64,000 nucleotides of DNA from Aegicerativicinus sediminis (GTDB lineage Bacteria; Bacteroidota; Bacteroidia; Flavobacteriales; Flavobacteriaceae), in the NCBI RefSeq assembly GCF_015476115.1, contig NZ_CP064295.1, positions 614,001 to 678,000 of the forward strand, in the 5' to 3' direction. Below are positions 1-10,484 of the stretch, in pieces. The notes under the pieces are model-generated. The model was not told the origin of the DNA. It did no database searches and saw only the letters and a program-made list of their open reading frames with translations. The stretch's first letter is position 1. Each line of letters starts with the position of its first letter. The translations under genes were made by a program, and so were the position numbers.

Positions 1-542
1 GCGTCTTTTGTAATATCAATCAATACGGGTCCAGGTCTTCCACTTTTAGCAATATAAAATGCCTTTGCGAAAACTTCTGGAATTTCTGAAGCCTTTGTAA
101 TTTGATGATTCCACTTTGTTACAGGTGTTGAGATACCAACAATATCGGTTTCTTGAAACGCATCACTTCCTAATAGATGGGAAGCAACCTGCCCTGTAAT
201 ACAAACGACAGGGGTACTATCAATTTGAGCATCGGCAATTCCGGTAACCAAATTGGTAGCACCAGGACCTGAGGTAGCCATAGCTACACCAACTTTTCCT
301 GATATTCGCGCAAACCCTTGGGCAGCATGTACGGCTCCTTGCTCATGGCGCGTCAATACATGGTGTATCTTATCCTGATACTTATACAATTCATCATATA
401 CTGGCATAATTGCTCCTCCTGGATACCCATAAAGGGTATTAACCCCTTCGGCGAGAAGACATCTAATTATAGCCTCGCTACCAGTAATTCTCTCAGACTT
501 TACTGATTCGCTTTTCTCCTTTTTTAATGTTTGCGTATGCAT
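1..542 (-). CDS. ilvB: Acetolactate synthase large subunit, N-terminal part (cut by window edge)
   Basis: This ThDP enzyme condenses pyruvate, or pyruvate plus 2-oxobutyrate, in the first common step of valine, leucine and isoleucine synthesis. The minus-strand frame opens at an ATG at 542 and stays open to the left edge, giving about 180 codons, so the FAD and C-terminal ThDP domains lie outside. The readable protein carries the ThDP N-terminal domain: [14 protein letters not shown], then [17 protein letters not shown] with the catalytic Glu, then [17 protein letters not shown] and a [16 protein letters not shown] stretch. It starts 9 bp after the ilvD stop, so the two are co-transcribed. 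About 20 residues precede the conserved SEAIIRCL start of the domain. Family assignment is secure; length is unknown. Confidence 0.95.
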   Translation of the reverse strand, partial: MHTQTLKKEKSESVKSERITGSEAIIRCLLAEGVNTLYGYPGGAIMPVYDELYKYQDKIHHVLTRHEQGAVHAAQGFARISGKVGVAMATSGPGATNLVTGIADAQIDSTPVVCITGQVASHLLGSDAFQETDIVGISTPVTKWNHQITKASEIPEVFAKAFYIAKSGRPGPVLIDITKD

Positions 543-551
543 AAAGTGATA

Positions 552-2231
552 TTAAAATTCATCAGTAACACAGCCTTTTGAAGCTGAGCTTACCGAACGT
601 GCATATTTGTATAGTACACCCCTTTTAAACTTTAATTCAGGGGCTTTCCACTTAGACTTTCTTTCTTGTAAAACAGAATTTTCAACTAAAACACTGATTT
701 CATTTTTTTCAGCATCAATAACGATGGTATCCCCATTTTCAACCAATGCAATAGCTCCTCCATCCTGAGCTTCAGGTGTAATATGTCCCACCACAAATCC
801 ATGGGTACCACCTGAAAAACGTCCATCAGTAATTAGGGCAACTTCTTTACCTAGACCCGCACCCATAATCGCTGCAGTAGGCTTTAACATTTCAGGCATC
901 CCCGGACCACCTTTTGGACCTTCATACCGTATTACTACAACATCCCCTTTTTCGACCATCCCATTTTTTATTCCGTCATTGGCTTCAAATTCGCTATTAA
1001 AGACTTTGGCTTTCCCTTCAAATCGAAGCCCTTCTTTTCCAGTAATTTTTGCCACACTACCTTCTTCCGCAAGGTTACCATATAACATCCTTAAATGGCC
1101 TGTCGGTTTAATAGGATTATCAATACTTTTTATTACATCTTGGTCTTTGGGCAAATCATCCACATCTAGAAGATTTTCAGCAAGGGATTTTCCCGTAACA
1201 GTTAGACAATCTCCATGTAGCAACCCTTTTCTTAAAAGATATTTTAAAACCGCTGGAATTCCACCAATGGCATGAACATCTTCCATTAAATATTGACCAC
1301 TAGGCTTTAAATCTGCCAAAAATGGTGTGTTATCACTAATTTTCTGGAAATCTGCCAGCGTAAAATCGATATTTGCAGCTCTTGCAATAGCCAAAAAGTG
1401 AAGAACCGCATTTGTGGAACCTCCTAAAATTGTCACTAGGCGAATAGCATTTTCCAAAGACTTTCTGGTAATGATATCCGATGGTTTGATGTCTTTTTCT
1501 AAAAGCAACCTCATTGCCTCACCAGCACGAATGGATTCTTTTAACTTCTCCTTACCGGTAGCCGGATTAGAAGAATTGAAAGGCAATGACATCCCAAGGG
1601 CTTCAATAGCAGACGCCATTGTGTTTGCTGTGTACATTCCACCACAAGCCCCTGCTCCGGGACAAGCTTTTTCAACGATATGCTGAAACTCGATCTCAGT
1701 CATCGTTCCAGCAACTTTACTTCCCCAGGCTTCAAAAGCAGAAACTACATCCAGTTTTTTTCCATTATGGCAACCAGAATCTATGGTCCCACCATATACC
1801 AAGATTGAAGGTCTATTTAATCTTATCATAGCCATTAATGCTCCAGGCATATTTTTATCACAGCCAACGACCGTAACCAACCCATCATAGCTCATAGCCT
1901 GAACTACAGTTTCCATTGAATCCGCGATGATATCCCTGGAAGGCAATGAATATCTCATTCCTGGCGTTCCCATAGAAATACCATCGCTTACTCCAATGGT
2001 GTTAAAGATTAAACCTATTAGTGATTCATTCTCCGTACCCTCTTTTACCAAGCGGGCCAGATCATTTAAGTGCATATTACATGGATTGCCTTCATAACCT
2101 GTACTGGCAATACCTATAAGCGGTTTCTCCAAATCTTCCGACGTCAACCCAATAGCATGAAGCATAGCTTGCGCCGCAGGTTGTGTAGGATCTTGGGTTA
2201 CCGTTTTACTAAATTTATTAAGCTCTTTCAT
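552..2231 (-). CDS. ilvD: Dihydroxy-acid dehydratase
   Basis: IlvD dehydrates 2,3-dihydroxy-3-methylbutanoate (and the methylpentanoate homologue) to the 2-keto acids in valine and isoleucine synthesis, using a labile Fe-S cluster. The 559-residue product is full length for the family. Visible hallmarks are [26 protein letters not shown] and [15 protein letters not shown], whose cysteines ligate the cluster, then [14 protein letters not shown] and the C-terminal block [21 protein letters not shown]. The start [11 protein letters not shown] follows an intergenic region holding a candidate Ile/Val leader peptide and terminator. It leads the visible part of the operon with ilvB 9 bp downstream; ilvN and ilvC may follow outside the window, which is inference. 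Confidence 0.97.
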   Translation of the reverse strand: MKELNKFSKTVTQDPTQPAAQAMLHAIGLTSEDLEKPLIGIASTGYEGNPCNMHLNDLARLVKEGTENESLIGLIFNTIGVSDGISMGTPGMRYSLPSRDIIADSMETVVQAMSYDGLVTVVGCDKNMPGALMAMIRLNRPSILVYGGTIDSGCHNGKKLDVVSAFEAWGSKVAGTMTEIEFQHIVEKACPGAGACGGMYTANTMASAIEALGMSLPFNSSNPATGKEKLKESIRAGEAMRLLLEKDIKPSDIITRKSLENAIRLVTILGGSTNAVLHFLAIARAANIDFTLADFQKISDNTPFLADLKPSGQYLMEDVHAIGGIPAVLKYLLRKGLLHGDCLTVTGKSLAENLLDVDDLPKDQDVIKSIDNPIKPTGHLRMLYGNLAEEGSVAKITGKEGLRFEGKAKVFNSEFEANDGIKNGMVEKGDVVVIRYEGPKGGPGMPEMLKPTAAIMGAGLGKEVALITDGRFSGGTHGFVVGHITPEAQDGGAIALVENGDTIVIDAEKNEISVLVENSVLQERKSKWKAPELKFKRGVLYKYARSVSSASKGCVTDEF

Positions 2232-2429
2232 TAAAATTTACTCGTTCATCAAATACGTCTAAGCCCTATTACTGCTAAGAAAAAACTAATTTACAGTAAG
2301 CGTTATTGTCTAAATATGAATCTGCATATAACACCTTAAACTCACAATATTCTGTTTTTATTCAACTATTTGATTTACAGGATTTTAGATTTCAATATAT
2401 ATGATGTTCAATTGTCCAAATAAATAGAT

Positions 2430-2456
2430 AAAAAAAGCCTCCCCAATTGGGAAGGC
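2430..2456 (-). terminator. Intrinsic terminator, candidate ilv attenuator
   Basis: Read on the minus strand, arms GCCTTCCC and GGGGAGGC (8 pairs, one T-G) flank an AATT loop and are followed by seven T. It lies between the gltD stop and ilvD, downstream of the short Ile/Val-rich frame at 2493-2552 and about 200 bp before the ilvD start. It could also serve as the gltBD terminator; the two roles are compatible. Confidence 0.85.
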
Positions 2457-2492
2457 CTTAAATGTATTATTACAGCATTACATTAGCATTCC

Positions 2493-2552
2493 CTATCGAC
2501 CCACCGAAGCGACGACTACAATAATGCTAATAATGACTTGATTTAATTTCAA
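2493..2552 (-). CDS. Candidate Ile/Val-rich leader peptide of the ilv operon
   Basis: A 19-codon minus-strand frame starting at TTG (2552-2550) reads MKLNQVIISIIVVVASVGR and ends in TAG at 2493. Nine of 19 codons are Ile or Val, including the run ATT ATT AGC ATT ATT GTA GTC GTC. The frame is followed 36 bp later by a strong intrinsic terminator and then ilvD. This is the architecture of ribosome-mediated attenuation, in which stalling at scarce Ile/Val-tRNA codons prevents terminator formation. The segment ATTAGCATT inside the frame can pair with AATGCTAAT just after the stop (2490-2482), a possible protector hairpin. The TTG start is the weak point; no ATG is in frame. Function is inferred from layout. 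Confidence 0.65.
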   Translation of the reverse strand: MKLNQVIISIIVVVASVGR

Positions 2553-2605
2553 TTGCGACAAAAGTGGTAAATAAAATTTTAGTTGCAAAACAGAATTTTA
2601 AATTA

Positions 2606-4072
2606 TTAAACCCTTGGTAGATCGTTCGAGTCTTTCAATGGTAATTGACTTTCTCCCATTAAAAATTTATCAACGTGGTGCGCTGCCTGTCGTCCTTCAG
2701 AAATTGCCCAGACAATCAACGATTGACCCCTTCTAATATCTCCGGCAGCAAAAACCTTAGGAACATTGGTTTTATAATCCTTGATACTAGCACTGATGTT
2801 TGTTCTAAAATCAGTTTCCAATCCGAATTGATCAACTAAAGTGCGTTCTGCACCAGTGAAACCTAGCGCAAGTAAGGCCAAATCGCAATCCCAGGTTTTT
2901 GAAGAATCCGGAATTTCCTTCAATTGTGGACGTTCACCAGGTTTCATTATCCATTCAACTTCAACAGTTTCTAATCCGGTTAACTCACCTTTATCATTTC
3001 CTATAAACCGCTTAGTTGAAATACTAAAAAAACGCTCTACTCCTTCCTTATGACTGGAACTTGTTCTTAGTCGCATTGGCCAATATGGCCAAGGTTGGTC
3101 AGCAGGTCTTCCTTCAGTTGGCTTGGGAAGAATTTCAAAGTTAACAACCGATGCGGCGCCATGTCGATTGGATGTTCCTATACAGTCTGAACCTGTATCT
3201 CCACCTCCAATTACGATAACGTTCTTATCAGTTGCCATTATAACTTCCTCAAACTTTTCTTTACCATCCACACGCTGATTATTCTGCTTAAGGAAATCCA
3301 TGGCCTGATATACACCTTTTAGATCTGCTCCCTCAATAGGAATTCCACGTCTAACAGTAGCACCACCACACAATAATACAGCATCGAATCCCTCGTAAAT
3401 TTCTTTGGAAGAGACATTTTCGCCAACATGAGCATTAGTCATAAATTCAATTCCTTCCTGCTCAAGAATTTCAACGCGTCGATCTATTACATGTTTTTCC
3501 ATTTTAAAATCCGGGATCCCATACCTCAACAATCCTCCAACTTTTTCATCTCTTTCAAAAACAGTCACTTTATGCCCTGCTCGATTTAATTGTTGTGATG
3601 CCGCCAAACCAGACGGACCCGAACCGACAACAGCAACTTTTTTACCCGTTCTTTTTTCTGGTGGATTTGGTTTTATCCACCCATTCTTAAAGGCTTGTTC
3701 GACAATGTTCTTTTCGATATTTTCAATTGTTACTGGATCTTCATTAATGCCCAATACGCAAGCCTCCTCACATGGCGCCGGACAAAGTCTTCCCGTAAAC
3801 TCTGGAAAATTGTTGGTGGAATGCAATATTCTTGCAGCCTCTTCCCATTTCCCCTTATAAACCTTATCATTAAAATCTGGAATTAAATTCCCCAGCGGGC
3901 ATCCACTATGACAAAATGGGATTCCGCAATCCATACACCTAGCACCTTGATTCTTCAAGGCATCTTCTGGCATAGGAACTGTAAATTCCTTATAATTTTT
4001 TAACCGGTCGTCGACTGGCTTATAACTTTCAATTTCTCTTTCGTACTCTAAAAATCCTGTGATTTTTCCCAT
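2606..4072 (-). CDS. gltD: Glutamate synthase small (beta) subunit
   Basis: GltD passes electrons from NAD(P)H through FAD and Fe-S centres to the large subunit, where 2-oxoglutarate and glutamine-derived ammonia give glutamate. The 488-residue protein has an N-terminal ferredoxin-like Fe-S domain (CMDCGIPFCHSGCP, then CPAPCEEACVL). An FAD-binding motif GSGPSGLAASQQL and an NAD(P)H-binding motif IGGGDTGSDCIGTS follow. The C-terminus AGDIRRGQSLIVWAISEGR is the usual FAD-contacting region. It starts 12 bp after the gltB stop, so the pair forms an operon in the order gltB-gltD. The next minus-strand element is the ilv leader region. Full length and intact. Confidence 0.97.
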   Translation of the reverse strand: MGKITGFLEYEREIESYKPVDDRLKNYKEFTVPMPEDALKNQGARCMDCGIPFCHSGCPLGNLIPDFNDKVYKGKWEEAARILHSTNNFPEFTGRLCPAPCEEACVLGINEDPVTIENIEKNIVEQAFKNGWIKPNPPEKRTGKKVAVVGSGPSGLAASQQLNRAGHKVTVFERDEKVGGLLRYGIPDFKMEKHVIDRRVEILEQEGIEFMTNAHVGENVSSKEIYEGFDAVLLCGGATVRRGIPIEGADLKGVYQAMDFLKQNNQRVDGKEKFEEVIMATDKNVIVIGGGDTGSDCIGTSNRHGAASVVNFEILPKPTEGRPADQPWPYWPMRLRTSSSHKEGVERFFSISTKRFIGNDKGELTGLETVEVEWIMKPGERPQLKEIPDSSKTWDCDLALLALGFTGAERTLVDQFGLETDFRTNISASIKDYKTNVPKVFAAGDIRRGQSLIVWAISEGRQAAHHVDKFLMGESQLPLKDSNDLPRV

Positions 4073-4084
4073 GTCTCTAATATT

Positions 4085-7000
4085 CTATTGTGTTACAAGA
4101 TTTTCCTGTTCTAATCTCATTAAAGCCTGACGGTATTCTTCAGGAAGCACTTTAATAAATTGCGGCAAGTAGTCATCCCATTCTTCCAATATTTTTTGGG
4201 CTAACGGACTTAGGGTAGTATTATAATGATTCTCAATTAAATCTTTCAATTGATTGATATCTTCATCAAATTCCACCGGATCTAGGTTTAGATCGGTTCC
4301 ATTACAACGCTTCATAAATGTTTTATTCGCATCTAGAACATAAGCGATACCTCCACTCATTCCTGCTCCAAAATTTCTCCCAACTTCACCAAGAACTACA
4401 GCAACACCACCAGTCATATATTCACAGCCATGATCACCGATTCCTTCAACAACGGCGGTCGCACCTGAATTTCGAACACAGAAACGCTCTCCGGCTTTTC
4501 CATTTATATATACTTCCCCTGATGTGGCACCATATAAAGTAACATTACCTGTAATGATATTGTCTTGCGGGACTATCGTAGACTCCTCCGGAACTTTAAT
4601 TACCAGTTTGGCACCAGAAAGCCCCTTGCCTAGATAATCGTTTGTATTGCCATTTACAATCATTGTTAATCCCTTGGTAGAAAATGCCCCAAAACTTTGT
4701 CCCGCAGACCCTTTGAAATTTAAATTCAATGTGTTTTCAGGCAAACCTTGAGAACCATATATCTTAGATATTTCATTACTTAAAATAGCTCCGACTGCCC
4801 TATCAACATTTGTAATTTTAAAATCGAGATAGGTTTTCTCTTTCCTGAATAATGCAGGATGCGCTTTCTCAATTATTTTAAAGTCTAAATGACTTTCAAT
4901 ATTATGTTCTTGTTTTGCCGTATTGTACAATTTTACATGTTTTGCAACCTTAACTTGATGCAATACAGGTGTCAAATCAATTCCAGAAGACTTAAAATGT
5001 TCAATTGCCTTTCTTCTATCTAATTTCTGAACCTGACCGACCATTTCATTAACGGTCCTAAAACCAAGTTGGGCCATAATCTCGCGCAATTCCTGAGCAA
5101 CGAAATACATGTAATTTACTACATGTTCCGGCTTTCCTTGGAACTTTTTACGCAACTCAGGGTTTTGAGTTGCAATTCCAACTGGGCATGTATTTAAATG
5201 ACAAACCCTCATCATTATACAACCGGAAGCAACCAAAGGAGCAGTAGCAAAACCAAATTCCTCTGCACCCAAAAGGCAAGCAATAGCAACATCTCTACCC
5301 GTTTTCAATTGGCCATCACATTCGAGGACAATTCTATTTCTCAAGTCGTTCATCACTAAAGTTTGTTGTGCTTCTGCAATGCCTAACTCCCATGGAAGAC
5401 CAGCATGTTTCAAAGAGGTCAAAGGAGAAGCCCCCGTACCTCCATCGAACCCAGAGATAAGAACAACATCAGCCTTTGCCTTTGCCACACCAGCAGCCAC
5501 AGTACCAACACCAACCTCAGACACCAACTTAACATTTATACGAGCTTCACGGTTTGCTGATTTTAAATCGTAAATCAATTGTGAAAGATCTTCAATTGAA
5601 TAAATATCGTGGTGTGGCGGAGGTGATATCAATCCAACATAAGGAGTTGAGTTTCTGGTTTTTGCAATAGCTGGATTTACTTTAGGACCAGGCAATTGGC
5701 CACCTTCACCAGGCTTGGCTCCTTGAGCCATTTTAATTTGAATTTCCTTGGCATTAGATAGGTAGTTAGATGTTACACCAAACCTACCAGATGCCACCTG
5801 CTTGATAGCACTGTTTTTCCAGTCGCCATCAGAATCTTTATAGAAACGCTCCTGATCTTCACCCCCTTCACCTGAGTTACTCTTACCACCGATCCGGTTC
5901 ATGGCAATAGCCAAATTTTCATGCGCTTCTTTACTGATGGAACCATAAGACATAGCACCTGTTTTAAAGCGCTTTACAATTTCTGTCCAAGGCTCAACCT
6001 CATCAATTGGAATAGGATCGTAATTAGTAAACTCAAAAAGCCCCCTTATTGTCATTAGAGCTTTAGACTGATCGTTGATTAAATCTGAAAATTCTTTATA
6101 TGTAGAATGCTTGTTACTCCTAACAGCCTCCTGAAGTTTGGCAACAGTTAATGGGTTGAACATATGCTTTTCACCCCCACGTCTCCAACGGTATTCGCCG
6201 CCCATCTCCAAGTCTAAGTTAGCCGCAATATGCGTCTCATTATAGGCACGTTTATGGCGTTTTGCAATTTCCTTTTCAATCTCATTCAGCCCTATACCTT
6301 CAATTCGAGTAGGTGTACCAGGAAAATATTTGTTAACGGTCTTGGCATTTATTCCAATACATTCGAATAATTGGGCACCACGATAAGAATTTAAAGTGGA
6401 TATACCAATCTTGTTCATTACCTTCAAAATACCTTTACCTACAGCTTTATTATAGTTTTGAACTGCAGTATCAAAATCAATTCCAACCAAATCTTTATTA
6501 TCGATTTGTTCCTGAATAATTTCATTAACCATATATGGATTAATGGCACTTGCACCAAAACCAAATAGAAGAGCAAAATGATGAACCTCTCTTGGCTCCG
6601 CAGACTCTATAATAATGCTTATTTTGGATCGTTTACGCTGCTTATATAACCCATGATTTATATAGGAACAAGCCAACAATGCCGGAATTGGAGCTTTTTC
6701 AGAATTGGTGTTTCGATCTGATAGGATAACTATGTTAGTCCCTTTGTCGATTTCCTTTGAAGCATAATCCACAATTTCATCAAGACGTCTTTCAAGACCG
6801 TCAACACCAGAAACTACGTCATATAGAATTGGAATAGTTGTAACACGATAATCAGGACTACTATCATGGTTGAAAATCTTATCCAAATCTTGCTTAGAAA
6901 TAACAGGGTTTTGAATCTTTAATTTTCTACAATGCTTTTCTTGTATTTCAAAAATATTCGAATCACTCCCTAAAGTTAAACTTATATCGCATATAAGCTC

Positions 7001-8590
7001 TTCCCTAATACCATCTAAAGGTGGATTAGTAACCTGGGCAAACAACTGTTTAAAATAATTATATAGTAACTGAGGTCGCTCGGACAAAACTGCTATTGGA
7101 GTATCACTACCCATAGACCCAATAGGTTCCTTACCGTTTTGCGCCATTGGTAAGATAATGGTATTAAGATCTTCTTGGGTGTAGCCGAAAACTTCCTGAC
7201 GATGTGGTAAAGGTTCCTCATCATGTGTTATTGGCTCTGTTCGGTATGGAATATTCCTTAAATGAATAAGGTTTTTATCAATCCATTTTCTATAAGGATA
7301 CTTAGCGGCAATTTTCTCTTTAATTTCCTCATCATTAACAATTCGGCCTTCATCCATATTAACCAAGAACATTCTTCCTGGCTCTAACCTACCATGATAC
7401 TTTACATTCTTAGGATCTATATCAACCACTCCCGTTTCTGATGACATAATCACATAATCATCTTTGGTTACGGTATATCGAGATGGCCTAAGTCCATTTC
7501 GATCGAGTACAGCTCCAATATAACTTCCATCGGTAAATGGTATAGACGCCGGGCCATCCCATGGCTCCATTAAGCAGCTATTAAACTCGTAAAACGCACG
7601 TTTTGCATCGCTCATATCTGGATTTTTCTCCCAGGCTTCAGGTATAAGCATCATCATTACCTCAGGCAATGAACGTCCTGTCATCAGCAATAATTCCACC
7701 ACCATATCCATAGAAGCAGAATCTGATTTACCTCTGAGCACTGTTGGTAAAATTCGTTTCAAATCATCACCAAATAGATCACTCTCCATTAATTCCTCGC
7801 GAGAAAACATCCTAGACACATTTCCTCTAAGGGTATTTATTTCACCATTATGACACATATATCTAAATGGTTGCGCTAAATCCCAGGTCGGAAATGTATT
7901 AGTGGAAAACCTCTGATGAACTAGAGCCAATTTCGCATCTAACAAGGGATCTGAAAGCTCTTTATAATATATATTTATGTCCTCAGGCTTTAAAAGACCT
8001 TTATATATAATGGTCTTTGTAGAAAGGCTGGATACATAAAAAAAGGTCGCTTCAGAAAGCTTAGAATTGTAAATCGTATGCTCGGCAATTTTGCGTGCTG
8101 CGAAAAGTTTTACATTGAATTGGAAATCATCTTGCTCAGGATTTGCCTTTCCAATAAACAACTGCATTACAGAGGGTTCAGTTGTGGCAGCAATTCTCCC
8201 AATATTTGAATTATTAATTGGCACTTTCCTCCAACCAAGCACATGCAATCCCTGTTCTTTGAAACAAGTTTCAATTAAGGAAATACAATAGTTTTTTTGA
8301 TTCTCTTTTTTTGGCAGGAAAATGTTCCCTACGGCATATTCTCCACGATTAGGCAATTCAAAATCACAGTTTTTTACAAAAAAATCATGTGGTACATCAA
8401 TAAGAATTCCTGCCCCATCACCTGTTTTTCCATCGGCACTAACGGCACCACGATGTTCCAGTTTAATAAGAATTTCAAGTGCTTTGTGGATGATATCATT
8501 TGACCTTTTTCCTGTTAGGCTACAAATAAAACCTGCACCGCAATTATCATGTTCAAATTCGGGCAAGTACAACCCCTGTTTCTTCAGCAT
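4085..8590 (-). CDS. gltB: Glutamate synthase large (alpha) subunit
   Basis: GltB is the catalytic subunit of glutamate synthase and, with glutamine synthetase, forms the main ammonium-assimilation cycle. At 1501 residues it has the standard length. Domain order: a class II glutamine amidotransferase whose nucleophile is Cys17 in EHDNCGAGF, so the first 16 residues are probably a cleaved propeptide; a central domain; the FMN synthase domain with [10 protein letters not shown] and [12 protein letters not shown]; the 3Fe-4S motif [15 protein letters not shown]; and a C-terminal GXGXG beta-helix domain ([23 protein letters not shown]). It heads the gltBD operon and faces the divergent porin-PII-Amt operon across 452 bp, so both sides of the region serve nitrogen assimilation. 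Confidence 0.98.
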   Translation of the reverse strand: MLKKQGLYLPEFEHDNCGAGFICSLTGKRSNDIIHKALEILIKLEHRGAVSADGKTGDGAGILIDVPHDFFVKNCDFELPNRGEYAVGNIFLPKKENQKNYCISLIETCFKEQGLHVLGWRKVPINNSNIGRIAATTEPSVMQLFIGKANPEQDDFQFNVKLFAARKIAEHTIYNSKLSEATFFYVSSLSTKTIIYKGLLKPEDINIYYKELSDPLLDAKLALVHQRFSTNTFPTWDLAQPFRYMCHNGEINTLRGNVSRMFSREELMESDLFGDDLKRILPTVLRGKSDSASMDMVVELLLMTGRSLPEVMMMLIPEAWEKNPDMSDAKRAFYEFNSCLMEPWDGPASIPFTDGSYIGAVLDRNGLRPSRYTVTKDDYVIMSSETGVVDIDPKNVKYHGRLEPGRMFLVNMDEGRIVNDEEIKEKIAAKYPYRKWIDKNLIHLRNIPYRTEPITHDEEPLPHRQEVFGYTQEDLNTIILPMAQNGKEPIGSMGSDTPIAVLSERPQLLYNYFKQLFAQVTNPPLDGIREELICDISLTLGSDSNIFEIQEKHCRKLKIQNPVISKQDLDKIFNHDSSPDYRVTTIPILYDVVSGVDGLERRLDEIVDYASKEIDKGTNIVILSDRNTNSEKAPIPALLACSYINHGLYKQRKRSKISIIIESAEPREVHHFALLFGFGASAINPYMVNEIIQEQIDNKDLVGIDFDTAVQNYNKAVGKGILKVMNKIGISTLNSYRGAQLFECIGINAKTVNKYFPGTPTRIEGIGLNEIEKEIAKRHKRAYNETHIAANLDLEMGGEYRWRRGGEKHMFNPLTVAKLQEAVRSNKHSTYKEFSDLINDQSKALMTIRGLFEFTNYDPIPIDEVEPWTEIVKRFKTGAMSYGSISKEAHENLAIAMNRIGGKSNSGEGGEDQERFYKDSDGDWKNSAIKQVASGRFGVTSNYLSNAKEIQIKMAQGAKPGEGGQLPGPKVNPAIAKTRNSTPYVGLISPPPHHDIYSIEDLSQLIYDLKSANREARINVKLVSEVGVGTVAAGVAKAKADVVLISGFDGGTGASPLTSLKHAGLPWELGIAEAQQTLVMNDLRNRIVLECDGQLKTGRDVAIACLLGAEEFGFATAPLVASGCIMMRVCHLNTCPVGIATQNPELRKKFQGKPEHVVNYMYFVAQELREIMAQLGFRTVNEMVGQVQKLDRRKAIEHFKSSGIDLTPVLHQVKVAKHVKLYNTAKQEHNIESHLDFKIIEKAHPALFRKEKTYLDFKITNVDRAVGAILSNEISKIYGSQGLPENTLNLNFKGSAGQSFGAFSTKGLTMIVNGNTNDYLGKGLSGAKLVIKVPEESTIVPQDNIITGNVTLYGATSGEVYINGKAGERFCVRNSGATAVVEGIGDHGCEYMTGGVAVVLGEVGRNFGAGMSGGIAYVLDANKTFMKRCNGTDLNLDPVEFDEDINQLKDLIENHYNTTLSPLAQKILEEWDDYLPQFIKVLPEEYRQALMRLEQENLVTQ

Positions 8591-9042
8591 ATTCCAAAAA
8601 ATTTAGCTATTGATTAGTGCAATTAAGCCTACTAATATATATGGTTATATATAAAGAAAGGTAATGACGAATTCATTATTATGAGATTGCTAAAATTTCG
8701 TTAAAGAATTTTTGAAATTCCAATTTTACAGTAGCCATCCTTAAAATAAACGCATAGCCACTGCTACCTAAAAATCAAAATATTAAACCATTTATTGAAT
8801 TAAAATTAAAGTATTTGGCAAGTTGCTGATTAAAATTTTGATTTTTCAACAAAACGTTAAAAATAATATAAAATGATTTTGAATAATTGTTTCTAAAATA
8901 ACTTATAAAATAGTTACCTCTAATTTTTTTAGGGTATAAATTGAAATTATGATAAAAATTAACCTAACACCCCCTATTTTTTAGGAGGTATCGATTAATT
9001 TTCTATAGTTTTACGCCGTCTAAATCCTTAAAACTAACTTTT
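8591..9042. other. Divergent intergenic region between gltB and porin-PII-amt
   Basis: This 452-bp, very A/T-rich stretch holds no convincing coding frame. It must carry the promoters of gltB (minus) and the porin-PII-amt operon (plus). The only clear structure is the inverted repeat at 8969-8989, immediately upstream of a TAGTTTTA box at 9006-9013 that resembles the Bacteroidota -7 element. I could not pick a gltB promoter with confidence. Confidence 0.6.
8969..8989 (+). promoter_or_regulatory. Imperfect inverted repeat, candidate nitrogen-control operator
   Basis: Arms ACCCCCTA and TAGGAGGT (7 of 8 positions complementary) are separated by TTTTT. The repeat ends 16 bp before the likely -7 box of the porin-PII-amt operon, so a protein bound here would touch the -33 region. 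G/C tracts are conspicuous in an otherwise A/T-rich spacer. No regulator is identified. Confidence 0.4.
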
Positions 9043-10104
9043 ATGAAAAATTATTTAACCCTTTTATTATTGTTCTGTGGTTTATGTGTTTTTGCTCAAG
9101 AAGAGACTGAGACGGAAGAAACTCAAGAAAAGCCATTTTCAATATCAGGTAGTGTTGACGTATACTATCGAACCAATTTCAATGCTCCAAACGACAGAGT
9201 TTTTGGGGAAGATGGGTATTACGTTGCTCCTGGGTCATCTTTTGCCAATCTACCTGGTTTTGCTTTAGGTATGGCGAATGTAGTAGCTGCCTATGAAGGT
9301 GAAAAAGTTGGGTTCGTTGCTGATCTTGTGTTTGGTCCAAGAGGAACCGATGCAGTGTTTATGTCTCCAATGTATTCCCTAACAGGAAATATTGTAAACC
9401 AATTGTACGCTTATTGGAATGTCTCAGACAGTTTCACCCTTACAATAGGAAATTTCAATACATTTCTTGGTTACGAGGTCATTTCTCCGACTGCCAACTT
9501 TAACTATAGTACATCTTATTTATTCTCCTATGGCCCATTTAGCCACACTGGTTTAAAAGCTGACATCGCGCTTTCAGATGACTTTAGCCTGATGTTAGCA
9601 GTAATGAATCCTACTGATGCAACCGAATTCAACCCTACCGGAAAATACGCTTTCGGCGCACAATTAGGATTCTTTGGTCAGTACTTAAATTTTATTACTG
9701 ATGATGGCGCATATGAAATTGATTTCACAGGTGGACTTGACATTACGGATAGCTTCTTTTTAGGCTTGAATGCTGCCTATTATGACAACGATGACACTGG
9801 TTTTGCCGGGATTGCTCTATACCCACAACTTGCCACTTCGGATAGTTTTAGTATAGGTTTAAGAGGTGAATACTTCGCTGAGCATGGTGATTTTGGAGCT
9901 ATCGGCACGGGAGTTGAAGACTCTGACGTATTTGCCCTAACCTTAACCGGAAGCTATTCAATTAAGAACTTAACAATCAAACCAGAATTGAGAATAGATT
10001 CGGCATCAGACGATGCATTCATTACCGATTACGATGCATTTGATTCCTTTGAAACAGGAAAAAGCCTTAGCTCATTTGTTCTGGCAGCCATATATGCATT
10101 TTAA
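9043..10104 (+). CDS. Outer-membrane beta-barrel porin (OmpL/bbp2-like)
   Basis: A 353-residue secreted protein with a clear signal peptide (MKNYLTLLLLFCGLCVFAQ), a short acidic Glu/Thr-rich linker and then alternating amphipathic strands rich in aromatic residues and glycine, ending LSSFVLAAIYAF with a C-terminal Phe. This fits a barrel inserted in the outer membrane; the pattern resembles the Bacteroidota OmpL-like porin family (bbp2). It begins the operon with PII (15 bp downstream) and Amt, so I infer it lets ammonium or small nitrogen compounds across the outer membrane. The specific substrate is not shown by the sequence. A short 5-prime leader follows a TAGTTTTA box. Confidence 0.75.
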   Translation: MKNYLTLLLLFCGLCVFAQEETETEETQEKPFSISGSVDVYYRTNFNAPNDRVFGEDGYYVAPGSSFANLPGFALGMANVVAAYEGEKVGFVADLVFGPRGTDAVFMSPMYSLTGNIVNQLYAYWNVSDSFTLTIGNFNTFLGYEVISPTANFNYSTSYLFSYGPFSHTGLKADIALSDDFSLMLAVMNPTDATEFNPTGKYAFGAQLGFFGQYLNFITDDGAYEIDFTGGLDITDSFFLGLNAAYYDNDDTGFAGIALYPQLATSDSFSIGLRGEYFAEHGDFGAIGTGVEDSDVFALTLTGSYSIKNLTIKPELRIDSASDDAFITDYDAFDSFETGKSLSSFVLAAIYAF

Positions 10105-10119
10105 CTAATTAACATAATC

Positions 10120-10458
10120 ATGAAAAAAATCGAAGCAATTATTAGAAAATCAAAATTTTCAACTGTAAAGGAAGCCCTCCACAATGTTGGCGTTAACTTT
10201 TTCTCCTATTGGGATGTTACTGGATTAGGAAATGAGAAAGAGGGGCATGTTTATAGGGGTATCAGCTATAGCACTAGCGATATACAGAGACGCTACCTTT
10301 CAATTGTTGTTAATGATGATTTTGAGGAAGTCACCATTAAAACCATATTAGATTCTGCAGCCACTGGAGAGGTTGGGGACGGTAAAATATTCGTCTCTGA
10401 TATAACAGATTGTTACAGAATTAGGACTGGTGAACGTGGAGGAGAAACATTAAAATAA
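10120..10458 (+). CDS. glnK: PII nitrogen-regulatory protein (GlnB/GlnK family)
   Basis: PII proteins are trimeric sensors of 2-oxoglutarate, ATP and ADP; the GlnK branch plugs the Amt channel. The 112-residue product has the normal length. It begins MKKIEAIIRKSKF, has a T-loop ending YRGISYSTSDIQRRY in which the second Tyr aligns with the uridylylation site Tyr51 of enteric PII, the B-loop TGEVGDGKIFVS, and the C-loop RIRTGERGGE. It sits between a porin gene and amt (26 bp downstream). That pairing supports the GlnK role, although here PII precedes rather than follows amt. Whether it is modified cannot be told from this window. Confidence 0.93.
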   Translation: MKKIEAIIRKSKFSTVKEALHNVGVNFFSYWDVTGLGNEKEGHVYRGISYSTSDIQRRYLSIVVNDDFEEVTIKTILDSAATGEVGDGKIFVSDITDCYRIRTGERGGETLK

Positions 10459-10484
10459 TCTAACTAAAATTTAAGAAACTAATT

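Noticed and set aside
979-1275. 98-codon plus-strand open frame inside ilvD
   Set aside because: Antisense shadow of a strongly conserved enzyme gene; composition is that of a reversed coding strand.
8818-8831. Sigma-54-like TGGCA...TTGC in the gltB-porin spacer
   Set aside because: GG and GC are only 6 bases apart, whereas a sigma-54 promoter needs 10; not a functional -24/-12 element.
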